Shown here in pieces: positions 34,318 to 43,327 of a DNA stretch of 46,498 bases. The notes beneath the pieces were generated by a model. It was not told where the DNA came from, made no database searches, and was given only the letters and a program-made list of their open reading frames with translations. Source of the DNA: JBAXQQ01 sp037131695 (GTDB taxonomy: Bacteria > Armatimonadota > Hebobacteria > CAIYQO01); contig CAZWZF010000037.1 in the NCBI GenBank assembly GCA_964638715.1, positions 1 to 46,498 on the forward strand, in the 5' to 3' direction. A program made the translations under genes and the position numbers. Position 1 is the stretch's first letter. Each line of letters starts with the position of its first letter.

Positions 34318-34833
34318 TTAATCTTTAGTTCTTGTTATCAGCCCTTCGGGTTGTTCTGCTGGTGGTGCCGATACCGGAAAATTAATTTTCTTCTTTTTAA
34401 ATAAGTAGATCGTTGTTAATGCTGATGCCACTATTAAAACCCCTATTAATCCGCTCAATGGATTAAAGAGAGAAGGTTTTTCATTTACATCTTCTTTCGC
34501 CGGATTGCTGCCAGGTGCAAATTGAATTTGCACAGGCACTTCTCCGTCTTTAACCATCCCGTCTGCTCTTACAATGGCCTCGGTGCCTTCTTTACTTTTT
34601 AATCCATCAATCTTTTTATTCTGTTCAGCAACTTCTGTCTGTGCCTGTTTGTATTTATCCTGGATTTCGTTATTGCTTTTTATAGACCTGACAGCACCGC
34701 TGATATTAGATATTAAACTTGTTCCCATGCTTCCAATTATGAAAGCAGTGAATAACATTAAAAACAAGGCTTTAAATGAAAAATTTGATTTTTTTTCAAC
34801 TTTTTTTTCATCTTTTTTTTGTTTTACCTTCAT
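34318..34833 (-). CDS. Two-span membrane protein with coiled coil
   Basis: A 171-residue protein of no recognised family. It has a Lys-rich cytoplasmic start (KVKQKKDEKKVEKK), a first span (about 23-45), a helical, charged segment likely to be a coiled coil (about 52-85: NNEIQDKYKQAQTEVAEQNKKI), a short extracytoplasmic part, and a second span near 128-147 ending in KKKK. Both termini would be cytoplasmic. It is transcribed divergently from tolC across a 154-bp gap; a shared function in envelope transport is possible but not shown. Confidence 0.65.
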   Translation of the reverse strand: MKVKQKKDEKKVEKKSNFSFKALFLMLFTAFIIGSMGTSLISNISGAVRSIKSNNEIQDKYKQAQTEVAEQNKKIDGLKSKEGTEAIVRADGMVKDGEVPVQIQFAPGSNPAKEDVNEKPSLFNPLSGLIGVLIVASALTTIYLFKKKKINFPVSAPPAEQPEGLITRTKD

Positions 34834-34872
34834 TTCCGTTCTCCGTGCGCTCCGACAGGCTTAGATTGGCAC

Positions 34873-34901
34873 TTGACGAATTGTATGAAAAGTGTGATAA
34901 A
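34873..34901 (+). promoter_or_regulatory. Candidate tolC promoter
   Basis: TTGACG (34873-34878) and GATAAA (34896-34901) are separated by exactly 17 bp, about 87 bp before the TolC-family start codon, in the gap between divergent genes. Five and four of six consensus positions match. Confidence 0.5.
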
Positions 34902-34987
34902 TATGCAGGATATGAATCCTGTGCCGGTTGCGCTGATATATTATATCACTCTACAGTCGGTATTCAAAGAAGAAATGAGGTTTTTCT

Positions 34988-36286
34988 ATGACAATTAGAA
35001 ACTTTTTTTTACCGTTTTTGTTAACTATCGCCTTTGCTGCCTTTGCGCAGGAAAAAGTTGCGATTGCGTCCGCCGCAATGACTGTTGATGCTGCTGTTCA
35101 ATATGCTTTGAAAAATAACCCGACCATCATAAAAGCGCAGCAAGATTTAGTGACTGCCGAAATACAATTAAAGACTGCAAATATTGGGAATGACTTTAAG
35201 GTAACTGTAAATGGTCAGGCTGGGGTCAGTAAGACAGACAGCGTTAAAGGTATCGGTTATGGCGTTGGCCTGCAAACAGTAGTAAACCGCCCGCTATGGC
35301 CGAAATCACAATTCAATGCACCAATAACTATTGCAGAAGCAAGCTTGACTGTCGCTAAAGAGTCATTGCGCCGCAGTAAACAGCAGGTCGCTTTTAATGT
35401 TCGCCAGGCATATTATCAACTGATATCCACCCGCGAATTAGCCAATGTTGCCGACGAAGCATTGAAAATAGCCAATAAACAGCTTGAATTGGCTATTGCC
35501 GGAATAAAGGCTGGCAACAAGGCGAAAATTGATGAATACCAGGCTACTGCCGCAGTTGCAGATGCTGAAGTGAATAAAATGAAGGCACAAAACGCCGTTG
35601 ATCTGGCAGGTGCTGCTCTGGCAAATCAAATGGGAATGCTGCCGGATGCTGTAGTTGAATTAGTAACGCCGGAAGACCCGGCACCGGCACCCGATACCAT
35701 TGACCCGTTAATTGCCGATGCCAAAAAGAACCGGCCGGAAGCAGTGCAATTCACAAACAGAAAAGCGATTCTTGATGCTGGCATTGAACTGGCAAAGCTC
35801 AATAAAAAGGTAATTATCAGCGGTTTGTCTTTGATTACTCTACCGCCGTTTATGGGTGTCAAGGTGAAGAACGTCACCCAGGGACCATACGGCCCTGCTT
35901 CAATTCAACTCGGTATAGTCGCTTCATTATCGGCATACAACGGCGGAAAAAATGACAATGATGTCGCCATTGCAGAAAACCAGCGCGAGATGCTGGAGAC
36001 GCAAATAAACCAATTCAACCTTGGCGTAGCCCTGGAAGTGCGTTCAGCATGGTTGAATCTGAAAAATGCCCAGCAGCAGAAAATCTCCGCGCAAAAACAA
36101 CTGGCAGCCGCTAACGAATCTTACCGAATAGCAGAATTGCGCTATGTAAACGGCGAAGGCATCAGTCTTGAAGTAGACCAGGCAAGACTATTCCTCACCA
36201 GCGCAAAAACATCAATAGTACAAGCAACCCTGCAAGCCCAAATCGCAACAGCGCAATTGTTGTTAGCCGTTGGAAGCGAAAAGTAA
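34988..36286 (+). CDS. TolC-family outer-membrane efflux protein
   Basis: A 432-residue outer-membrane factor that would form a trimeric beta-barrel and alpha-helical tunnel for efflux or type I secretion. Signal peptide 1-20 (ending FAAFAQ). Two similar halves follow, each with the long helices of the family: MTVDAAVQYALKNNPTIIKAQQDL and RQAYYQLISTRELANVADEALKIANKQLELA in the first, and LEVRSAWLNLKNAQQQKISAQKQLAAANESYRIAELRY in the second. GAGG lies 8 bp before the ATG. No inner-membrane pump or adaptor gene is adjacent, so its partner must be elsewhere in the genome. Confidence 0.92.
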   Translation: MTIRNFFLPFLLTIAFAAFAQEKVAIASAAMTVDAAVQYALKNNPTIIKAQQDLVTAEIQLKTANIGNDFKVTVNGQAGVSKTDSVKGIGYGVGLQTVVNRPLWPKSQFNAPITIAEASLTVAKESLRRSKQQVAFNVRQAYYQLISTRELANVADEALKIANKQLELAIAGIKAGNKAKIDEYQATAAVADAEVNKMKAQNAVDLAGAALANQMGMLPDAVVELVTPEDPAPAPDTIDPLIADAKKNRPEAVQFTNRKAILDAGIELAKLNKKVIISGLSLITLPPFMGVKVKNVTQGPYGPASIQLGIVASLSAYNGGKNDNDVAIAENQREMLETQINQFNLGVALEVRSAWLNLKNAQQQKISAQKQLAAANESYRIAELRYVNGEGISLEVDQARLFLTSAKTSIVQATLQAQIATAQLLLAVGSEK

Positions 36287-36363
36287 TTACGAATTAAAAA
36301 TTACGAATTACGAATTACGTGTCCACTTTCGAAACATATCTTTTTAACGTTGAGTATAAATCA

Positions 36364-36405
36364 GGGACTGACACCGAGCGGCGAAGCCAGGAAGGTGTCT
36401 ATCCC
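36364..36405 (+). repeat. 42-bp palindromic repeat, copy near 36.4 kb
   Basis: Copy of the core with arms GGGACTGACACC and GGTGTCTATCCC and inner GGCGAAGCC hairpin. Followed by CATCGGGG as in the 9.1-kb copy (CATCGGG), so its right flank is partly preserved. Preceded by short direct repeats of TTACGAATTA around 36286-36318. Together with the next entry it fills most of the 36287-36638 gap. Confidence 0.8.
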
Positions 36406-36424
36406 ATCGGGGTGTCGAATTTTT

Positions 36425-36509
36425 GTCTGAACCACGATTTGGGGGGATTAATGGATTAAAGGATTATTAATCCATTAATCGTAAAATCCTGCAAAATCGT
36501 GGTTCAGAC
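36425..36509. repeat. 85-bp palindromic element
   Basis: Outer perfect inverted repeats GTCTGAACCACGATTT (36425-36440) and its complement (36494-36509) enclose an inner inverted repeat GATTAATGGATTA / TAATCCATTAATC (36446-36480 region). The whole can fold into one long hairpin. It has no coding capacity and directly abuts the remains of the 42-bp repeat element. Confidence 0.8.
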
Positions 36510-36638
36510 AATATGATTAAAAGAAAATGCTATATATTTCGGAATCAACTTATTGGATTAGTTATTGTAAATGAGTAATTTAACCAAAATAATATTATCG
36601 CAAAAACGACTTGGGTATTATTAGTTGTCGATTCAGAT

Positions 36639-37589
36639 TTAATCGATTGCCATTATTCGAACAGGCGGCGTTGTCTCTGCTGTTGTTTTATCTGTTTTCG
36701 TTTTGTCTTCATTCGGGTCTGGCAATGGGAAGCCTATAGTTACCGTTGCCCAGTTGGAAGCAATATAAAAACCATCCTGTCGCTGACCGGTTTTTACAGG
36801 TGTATCAATGGTGATATATATTTTGGCACGTAGTAAAACCGGAGTTTGGAAATAAGTATCTGCCGGGAACAATTGCCATGACGCAGGCTTTTTAGTCAAA
36901 AATTTCGCGGTTACTTTTCCTTCTTCACCCGGCTTTACTGTCACAGGGTCCGGCATTTTAAGCATCATAGTTTGTTTATCATCTCTTGCTTCTTCAAATT
37001 GAATGTAGCTTTCCATGCGCGGTGAATAAAATTTGCCTTCCAACATGATAGGACTTAATTTAATCGGGTCAGCACCGGTATTTTTTACAGTAACAGTTAC
37101 ATCTGTCGGTTTGCCAAAATAAAACGGGGCAATCGGAGTTTGCAAAGTTGCCTTGTATGGGAACATGGCAATCAGGTTTTTGTATTTTTCAATATCAGTA
37201 ACCGGCTGCATTCCCTGGTAACCAAAGCCAAAGTTAAAGCTGTCAGGACCGTTTTGCAAAAAGAATATCTGTTTTTGTCCCGGGGTTAAATTAAATCCGC
37301 CATGGTCCATAATTATCATTCCCGGAGGCATAATCGGCGGTGCAGCGTGAATAGCGGTAATCTGGTCAATCTTTGGCCCGCGCAATATCTGGTCGATTTT
37401 AATTACTACCTGTCCTGCCCGCCAATAATCAACATCCGGTATGCGTGTGTCAGAGACAATCGTACCAACAGCAATCAAGTCGGACTGTCCCATTCGGTCA
37501 TTATCAGATACTGCAACCTGCATTGCCATACCCTGGCCGCATAATCCGAGAATCAGTGAAACCAGTAACAAAACTATACTTTTTCTCAT
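36639..37589 (-). CDS. Exported protein of unknown function
   Basis: A 316-residue protein with a signal peptide (about 1-22: RKSIVLLLVSLILGLCGQGMAM). The first part (DNDRMGQSDLIAVGTIVSDTRIPDVDYWRAGQVVIKIDQILRGPK) has the beta-barrel-like pattern of many small exported proteins in which a metal-dependent or OB-type strand set begins with a 'D-L-I-A-x-G' phrase. Residues ~150-280 look like an immunoglobulin-type fold with TDVTVTVKNTGADPIKLSP. The tail is Thr/Lys-rich. No function is claimed. The frame extends 5 codons upstream to a TTG, but the ATG at 37589 gives a normal signal peptide and follows GGGGT at about 7 bp. Confidence 0.65.
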   Translation of the reverse strand: MRKSIVLLLVSLILGLCGQGMAMQVAVSDNDRMGQSDLIAVGTIVSDTRIPDVDYWRAGQVVIKIDQILRGPKIDQITAIHAAPPIMPPGMIIMDHGGFNLTPGQKQIFFLQNGPDSFNFGFGYQGMQPVTDIEKYKNLIAMFPYKATLQTPIAPFYFGKPTDVTVTVKNTGADPIKLSPIMLEGKFYSPRMESYIQFEEARDDKQTMMLKMPDPVTVKPGEEGKVTAKFLTKKPASWQLFPADTYFQTPVLLRAKIYITIDTPVKTGQRQDGFYIASNWATVTIGFPLPDPNEDKTKTDKTTAETTPPVRIMAID

Positions 37590-37712
37590 TTTTTTACCCC
37601 ACAAATTGTGTCGTTGCTTAATAGACTATGATTAAGTATAAAATGTTCCAATGAAAAATACAAGGTTTGAAATAAGGTTTGTGGTAGGCGAAACAACCCC
37701 GACCTTCGGCCA

Positions 37713-37868
37713 CCCCTCCTTGGCAAGGAGGGGAGTTTAAAACAAAGGTTTTGATTATTAAAGCAGCCATTATTTTATCAAGTAACTATCATAACTCCCC
37801 TCCTTGCCAAGGAGGGGGTAGGGGGTGGTTTGGTTGATTATATCTTTAATATGGTTTTGCAAGAGCCT
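37713..37868. repeat. Inverted palindromes and a MITE-family end
   Basis: A 25-bp sequence CCCCTCCTTGGCAAGGAGGG followed by GAGTT (37713-37737) recurs as its exact complement at 37793-37817; each half is itself nearly palindromic around CCTTGGCAAGG. Nearby, GGTTTTGCAAGAGCCT at 37853-37868 matches the terminal sequence of the MITE-like family. No gene is present in 37590-37890. The minus-strand arm could act as a terminator for the upstream gene at most weakly. Confidence 0.75.
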
Positions 37869-37890
37869 ATACAGATCTTTTTATTTAACC

Positions 37891-39411
37891 TTAAATATAC
37901 ATATCCCCATTCAACAATACTATCGGCACGAGCATTACAAATGGCCTGCCGGCAACGGATATTTCAAGGGTCATTCGCACTGTCGGTTCAGTGATGGTTT
38001 CTTTCAGGACATTTAATTCTATTTTCAATGGTTCGCCAAAATATGGCTGCACTGACAACATGGCGCCGCAATTAGGCGTTACCGTCCAGCCATCCGGTGA
38101 ATATACCCGCAGGTTTAGAGCAGCCTGGGTTTTCGCGATATTCTTGATGGTGATGGTTACTTTTTTCGCCACATTGCTGCGCACCAGCGGATCGTTATCA
38201 TAATCAGTGAATACTTCAAAATCTGATGATTTGAATACCGGGGAGATAGTGTATTCCAGCAACGCTTCGCGCATATTGCCGGCGAAATATCGTGCTGGGT
38301 CTACATCTTCCAGCGATGTTGGCTGGTCGCTGATGGATGGCGCACCCCAATTTTTGCTGATAATTTCATTGGCGACTTTGATGGTGCGGTCAGTCATTAC
38401 ATCTACATCAGCGGGTAACTGGTTGCCGAAATAGCCTAATTCTCCCAGGTTAAGACAGGCGGTTTTAATAGTGCGGCCAATTGGTTCAATCCATTTTTGC
38501 GGGATGGAATCAATGCCATGCAATATGCCGAAAATAGCTCCGGCGGTGGCGGCGGTGCAGTCGGTATCCTCGCCGCAATTAACAGCAGTGCAAATAGTTT
38601 TAGCAAAATCGCCTTCGCCATAAAGCAATGCGATAATCAGCATGCCGATATTGCTGGGGACATCCCACCCGCGTTTGCCGGTGAAAAAGCCGCGTTTTTT
38701 ATCATCATCCGAGACATGATTTTCAAATCCGAAGAATGCACCGCCGCGATATTTCTCCAACATCAGATGCCGCGCATCCAACCATGCCATTTTATTATCA
38801 TAACTGTCAATTGCCAGCTTAATGGCCCCAGCGACGCCGCAATGTTCCGGGATATAGCTCAAACCTATTTCAATAAGTTTGCGGATATCAGATATTACGA
38901 ATGCCGCGCTTTCCAATGCCGCACAGAAAATTTCCGCAAAGGTTCCCTCGCCGTTTCCATGGTCAAGTATGCCATCCTGCATGGCGTAATGGGCAGCCAC
39001 TTGTGGCATACCGGGTGCAACACAAGCCCAAATCTCTGAACGGATAAATGCTCCGCAGCTATCTTTAAAATCGTTTCGAAAAGTTCCGCAAATCGGCGGC
39101 ATTAATCCGCTGCGCATATTAATCTTGGCAATGCCGTATTCTGACCAGTGTGGTGTCACATACAGACACCAATATTCAGCAAGGTCGTGTGCGGTAAGTT
39201 TTATCCCGCGTTCTTCCAATGCCACCAGCCACAATAACTGGATATCCAGGTCGTCATTCGGCAATGGTTCGCCGGTTAAATTTTGCAGGTAAAATGACAC
39301 ATCATTCACCTGGCGACGCCATTCCATCGGCGCGCCAATAGTGCCGCCAATATTCTTACCCATCCAGCATCCGGTCACTTTACTTTTGAAATCAACTTTA
39401 TTCAGATTCAT
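37891..39411 (-). CDS. ADP-ribosylglycohydrolase-family protein
   Basis: A 506-residue protein. Residues ~8-340 match the ADP-ribosylglycohydrolase (DraG/ARH) fold: GCWMGKNIGGTIGAPME, the first metal motif NDDLDIQL with D53, D54 and D56, and the second acidic motif NCGEDTDCTAATAGAIFG near 280. The C-terminal ~110 residues form an extra beta-rich, Ig-like domain (VTITIKNIAKTQAALNLRVYSPDGW). There is no signal peptide. Family members remove ADP-ribose from proteins, but in carbohydrate gene clusters they often act on unknown, possibly glycosidic, substrates. AGAGG precedes the ATG. It is divergent from the GH38-like gene across 203 bp, which suggests shared regulation. Confidence 0.88.
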   Translation of the reverse strand: MNLNKVDFKSKVTGCWMGKNIGGTIGAPMEWRRQVNDVSFYLQNLTGEPLPNDDLDIQLLWLVALEERGIKLTAHDLAEYWCLYVTPHWSEYGIAKINMRSGLMPPICGTFRNDFKDSCGAFIRSEIWACVAPGMPQVAAHYAMQDGILDHGNGEGTFAEIFCAALESAAFVISDIRKLIEIGLSYIPEHCGVAGAIKLAIDSYDNKMAWLDARHLMLEKYRGGAFFGFENHVSDDDKKRGFFTGKRGWDVPSNIGMLIIALLYGEGDFAKTICTAVNCGEDTDCTAATAGAIFGILHGIDSIPQKWIEPIGRTIKTACLNLGELGYFGNQLPADVDVMTDRTIKVANEIISKNWGAPSISDQPTSLEDVDPARYFAGNMREALLEYTISPVFKSSDFEVFTDYDNDPLVRSNVAKKVTITIKNIAKTQAALNLRVYSPDGWTVTPNCGAMLSVQPYFGEPLKIELNVLKETITEPTVRMTLEISVAGRPFVMLVPIVLLNGDMYI

Positions 39412-39614
39412 ATTTAACCTCTTTTTATTTAATTACTCCTATTTTTCAAGATAATTAATACCTTACCTTTAAATAATCTGTAAATAACTGATGAAAATTT
39501 TAATCTTAATAATCCTGCAAATCGATGTAAATTAAATAATTCTTTACAGATGACCCATATTATTGTCAAATGATTTTAAATGCGATATGATTGTATCAGT
39601 TACAAGGGGTAATT

Positions 39615-42398
39615 ATGAAAGAAGATAGTAGTCATATAAAAAAAATACGGGTTGTTTCAAATACACATTGGGATCGGGAGTTTCGCTGGTCATTTGAGAA
39701 GACGCGCCGCCGTTTGCTGACCATGATGGATACCACTCTGGATATTTTAGAATCTGACCCGACATATCATTCATTTACGCTGGATGGCCACGCGATATTA
39801 ATTGACGATTACCTGGAAATGCGTCCGGAATGCACTGAACAGGTAAAAAGATTTATAAAAACCGGTCGACTGATTGCCGGACCATATTATACATTGGCAG
39901 AAGAATTCTCCATCGGTCACGAGGCATTAATCCGCAACCTGATATGGGGACGCAAAACCGTCGAGAAATATGGCGGAAAATGCGGTACAGTGGCATATAC
40001 CCCGTCATCATGGGGACAAACCGGACAATTACCGCAGATTTTTGCGGATTTTAATTTAACGAAAATGATGTTTTACCGTGGAATATCCCACCATGAATCT
40101 GATGCGGAGTGGATATGGTCGGCGCCGGATGGCACGAAAATGCTGGCAAGCCGGTTCGCGCTGTATTGCCGCTATAACTGGTATTACCAGGTACATCGCA
40201 AGGTATCTACCGGTCGGGTTTTTGGCAAAGATTACAACTGGGGAGAGCGCGACGAAGTGCCTTTCCGCTTCAGTGATGGACTGGCGGGTGAAGATTTGTC
40301 ATTTATATTGCAAAAACCTGCTAAAAATTATGATCCCAGCCAATTGAAATCAGCCATTGAAGATATGGTTGACGAGGAAGGCGCGCATTTCACCACCAAT
40401 ATTTTCCTGGCGATGAACGGTCACGACATCAGTTGCGCCTACCCGCGGGAATCCGAAGTTATCGCTGACGCGAAGGAAGTTTTTGCCGGCAAATATGATA
40501 TAGAACACACTGACCTGGAAAAATACTGGCAGGAAATAGAAGAAGTGCTGGATATCGCGTCACTGCCGGTGTTGACTGGCGAACGCCGGTCATACCTGAA
40601 AAAAGGCAAATGGACCTTTCTTTTCCCCGGCACCATCAGTGCGCGCACTTATTTGAAACTGCAGGATTTTAACACCACCGTAAAACTGGCATATATCGCG
40701 GAACCGCTGTCGGCACTGGCACAGACACTCGGTGCGGCTTATCCTAAAATGTATCTCGACCGCGGCTGGCAGGCACTTTTAAGCAATCATACCCACGATG
40801 CCAACGGCGGCTGCGCCCCCGACCATGTGTGCCAGGATATGGAATACCGTTACCGGCAGGCGGCGGACATCGGCGATATCGTCACCGAAGACGCCATGAC
40901 CTATATTGCCGCCAATATATCCCCGAAAGGCAAGTCGGCGGATGCAATGCAATTGATAGCATACAACTCGCTGCCGTATCAACGTGATGTAACAGCAATG
41001 GTTGACTTGGAAGTTCCCAATATTGATGGCGTAAAATCAGTGAAAATCAGTTCAGTTGATGACAAGGATGTTGATTGTCAACCCATCAGCAGCGAAATAT
41101 CCGGTTCTTTTGTAGATAGCCTTTATGATGTTCCGACGATTCTTGACTCGGTAAGGATGAAGTTTTTCGCCAAATTGTCCGCGCTGCCTGCGTTGGGTTA
41201 CCGGGTTTACGATATTACTCCGCAAAACAATGAATTGCGTTGCAACAGCACTATGTTGACTGTCGATAATGGCATGGAAAATGAATATTTGCAGGTTACA
41301 GTTAATGGCAACGGTACGGTAAATATAGTAAACAAGGCGACTGGCAAGCGATATGAGAACCTTAACTACCTGTATGACCAGGGTGAGTGCGGCAACGCCT
41401 GGAAACATGTGACGCCAAAAGCCGACCGAATTTTCAATAGCCTGGGTGTAAAAGCCGACTTGAGTGTGACTGATAATGGCCCGCTGGTTTGCGGAATCGC
41501 GGCGACGTATAATTTCCCCATTCCGATAGATTATGCCGATGGTCAGTCGCGAAGTGAAAAACTGGCAGATATGCCGGTGAAGGTTGAATATAAACTTCAT
41601 GCTGGCGAGAGCCAGTTGCGAGTGAAAATTACCGTAGATAATCACGCTGAAGACCATTGGCTGCGCGCCGCATTTGATACACAGATAAAGACAAATTATA
41701 CCAATGCTGATAGCCATTTTGATGTGGTAACCCGCGAAATCGCACTTCCTGACAGCACCGGCTGGGTTGAACCCGCTGGCGGCACTCATCCGCTGCGCAC
41801 CTTTGTAAGTATGTCAGATGGCAAAGATGGACTGGCGATATTCAGCAAAGGCCTGTTTGAATACGAAGCACTGGAGAATGACGACAATACTCTGCTGCTC
41901 ACCATATTGCGGGCATGCCGGATAAAACTTGCCGTCAGCGAAGAAAAAATGGCTGAATTGCCCGACCCCGGCGTACAATGCCCGGGTACCCGCAGTTACG
42001 AATACGCCATCGCGGTTCACGCCGGCGACTGGCAAAGTGTCGGACTATTGCAGCAGGCCGCCGAATATTACACACCGGTGCGCATAGCCATGACCGGCCG
42101 CGGTCAGGGCAGTTTGCCTTCATCCGCCTCGTTATTTGCTATAAACAACAGCAACCTTCACGTAACAGCAGTGAAAGGTGCGGAAGACGGCAACGGTTTA
42201 ATCATACGATTCTTTAATCCAACCGACGCCGAATTATCTGCCACCCTGACATTTGGCAAATCATTGCAAAGCGCAAGTTTATGCAAAATGGATGAGAGCT
42301 TTATGAGTGAAATTGCGGTAAATGGCAATAAATTGAAAGTTATCGCTGGCGCGAAGAAGATTGTGACGATTAGGGTGGATATTTGTTTAGTATATTAA
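39615..42398 (+). CDS. GH38 alpha-mannosidase-like protein with altered active site
   Basis: A 927-residue protein of glycoside hydrolase family 38, intracellular by lack of a signal peptide. The catalytic domain starts with the metal motif NTHWDREF (H18, D20); LDGHAILIDDYLEMRP and GPYYTLAEEF follow. The later metal/His motif is NHTHDANGG (H392, H394). C-terminal beta-domains include VDNGMENEYLQVTVNGNGTVNI. The segment that should carry the nucleophile Asp reads YTPSSWGQTGQLPQ, where relatives such as MngB have P-D-S-F-G: the Asp is Ser131. The codons (TCA TCA) are unambiguous. An upstream TTG at 39591 is rejected; the ATG at 39615 follows AAGGGG by 7 bp. Confidence 0.88.
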   Translation: MKEDSSHIKKIRVVSNTHWDREFRWSFEKTRRRLLTMMDTTLDILESDPTYHSFTLDGHAILIDDYLEMRPECTEQVKRFIKTGRLIAGPYYTLAEEFSIGHEALIRNLIWGRKTVEKYGGKCGTVAYTPSSWGQTGQLPQIFADFNLTKMMFYRGISHHESDAEWIWSAPDGTKMLASRFALYCRYNWYYQVHRKVSTGRVFGKDYNWGERDEVPFRFSDGLAGEDLSFILQKPAKNYDPSQLKSAIEDMVDEEGAHFTTNIFLAMNGHDISCAYPRESEVIADAKEVFAGKYDIEHTDLEKYWQEIEEVLDIASLPVLTGERRSYLKKGKWTFLFPGTISARTYLKLQDFNTTVKLAYIAEPLSALAQTLGAAYPKMYLDRGWQALLSNHTHDANGGCAPDHVCQDMEYRYRQAADIGDIVTEDAMTYIAANISPKGKSADAMQLIAYNSLPYQRDVTAMVDLEVPNIDGVKSVKISSVDDKDVDCQPISSEISGSFVDSLYDVPTILDSVRMKFFAKLSALPALGYRVYDITPQNNELRCNSTMLTVDNGMENEYLQVTVNGNGTVNIVNKATGKRYENLNYLYDQGECGNAWKHVTPKADRIFNSLGVKADLSVTDNGPLVCGIAATYNFPIPIDYADGQSRSEKLADMPVKVEYKLHAGESQLRVKITVDNHAEDHWLRAAFDTQIKTNYTNADSHFDVVTREIALPDSTGWVEPAGGTHPLRTFVSMSDGKDGLAIFSKGLFEYEALENDDNTLLLTILRACRIKLAVSEEKMAELPDPGVQCPGTRSYEYAIAVHAGDWQSVGLLQQAAEYYTPVRIAMTGRGQGSLPSSASLFAINNSNLHVTAVKGAEDGNGLIIRFFNPTDAELSATLTFGKSLQSASLCKMDESFMSEIAVNGNKLKVIAGAKKIVTIRVDICLVY

Positions 42399-42484
42399 TC
42401 ATTTTACTCTAAATAAATAATAGTATCTGAGTTTATCTACAAAACTTTCGCTTTTTTATAATTTTTTTTTAGAATAGTTCTGTA

Positions 42485-43327
42485 CTAATTAAAACATCTA
42501 CTAATTTGATATTTTAAATATTGAATATCTTCACGACTACAATTTGTTTTTAATTCTAATTCAAATGCAGTTATTAATTCAGAAAATAAATTTTCACATG
42601 ATAAAGTAAATGTTTTTCCACATATCCTATTTACTTCCTTTTTTACGAAATTAATGACAGCATTTGTAAGAAAATGCCCTCTAATTAAATAAAACGTCGT
42701 TTTATCTACAGCAACTATTCTATTTTTAATTTCTTCATATTCACCTCTATTAAAATGTTGTTTAACTTCAATTAATTTTCTGTTTATAACATCTTTAAAA
42801 GGAATATGATGATTATGTTCAGTCATGAATTGACAACATTTATCACCCATAACTTTAAGACCTTTTTTGTAGTGTATGCTTGCTATATCAAAAATTAACA
42901 ACTCCATAAATTCACTAGTAAATAAGTTAATCCAATTATCAATATCATCTAATTTATAACTTTGAGTTCTTGAATAATTTCTAATTAATTTATAGAGATG
43001 TCTTGGATGATACAATGAATTTTCAATTGAATGACCGAATGTCCATATTATCCTTTCATGATTATGTTTTGTCTCCAATATTTCATGATAATCTGAATCT
43101 CTTGCTATATAAATATTTACATCATCGACTAAAATAGAATTGATGTATTCATCTAATGTAGTTACACTTCCAGTAGGTTCAATTGTATAATTATCAATTT
43201 CAAAAGCTGTTAATACAGTATCCCAAAAGGTTACATCATCTTCACCCTCAACAAAAATAGTAAATTTAGTTCTGTGAAATTTTGATAAAACATCAAGAGC
43301 TCCACTTGAATAAGAAAGATCAGACAT
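42485..43327 (-). CDS. ariB: DUF4435 TOPRIM nuclease, AriB-like
   Basis: A 280-residue DUF4435 protein. The TOPRIM signature is clear: E27 in FTIFVEGEDDVTFWD, then D77-x-D79 in YIARDSDYHE, and GHSIENSLY downstream, typical of DUF4435. In PARIS systems the DUF4435 protein AriB is the toxic nuclease, reported to act on tRNA after release from its ATPase partner AriA; related pairs include AbiL. The ATG at 43327 is preferred over a further upstream start, because a perfect GGAGG lies 9 bp before it. This overlaps the ATPase stop by 8 bp, so translation is coupled. AT-rich, no signal peptide, cytoplasmic. Confidence 0.75.
   Translation of the reverse strand: MSDLSYSSGALDVLSKFHRTKFTIFVEGEDDVTFWDTVLTAFEIDNYTIEPTGSVTTLDEYINSILVDDVNIYIARDSDYHEILETKHNHERIIWTFGHSIENSLYHPRHLYKLIRNYSRTQSYKLDDIDNWINLFTSEFMELLIFDIASIHYKKGLKVMGDKCCQFMTEHNHHIPFKDVINRKLIEVKQHFNRGEYEEIKNRIVAVDKTTFYLIRGHFLTNAVINFVKKEVNRICGKTFTLSCENLFSELITAFELELKTNCSREDIQYLKYQISRCFN

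Noticed and set aside
34776..34991. 71-residue plus-strand frame ending with a 4-bp overlap with the TolC gene
   Set aside because: It starts inside the divergent gene on the other strand, and the candidate tolC promoter (34873-34901) lies within it, so the frame would not be transcribed whole. The Cys-rich tail may be chance.
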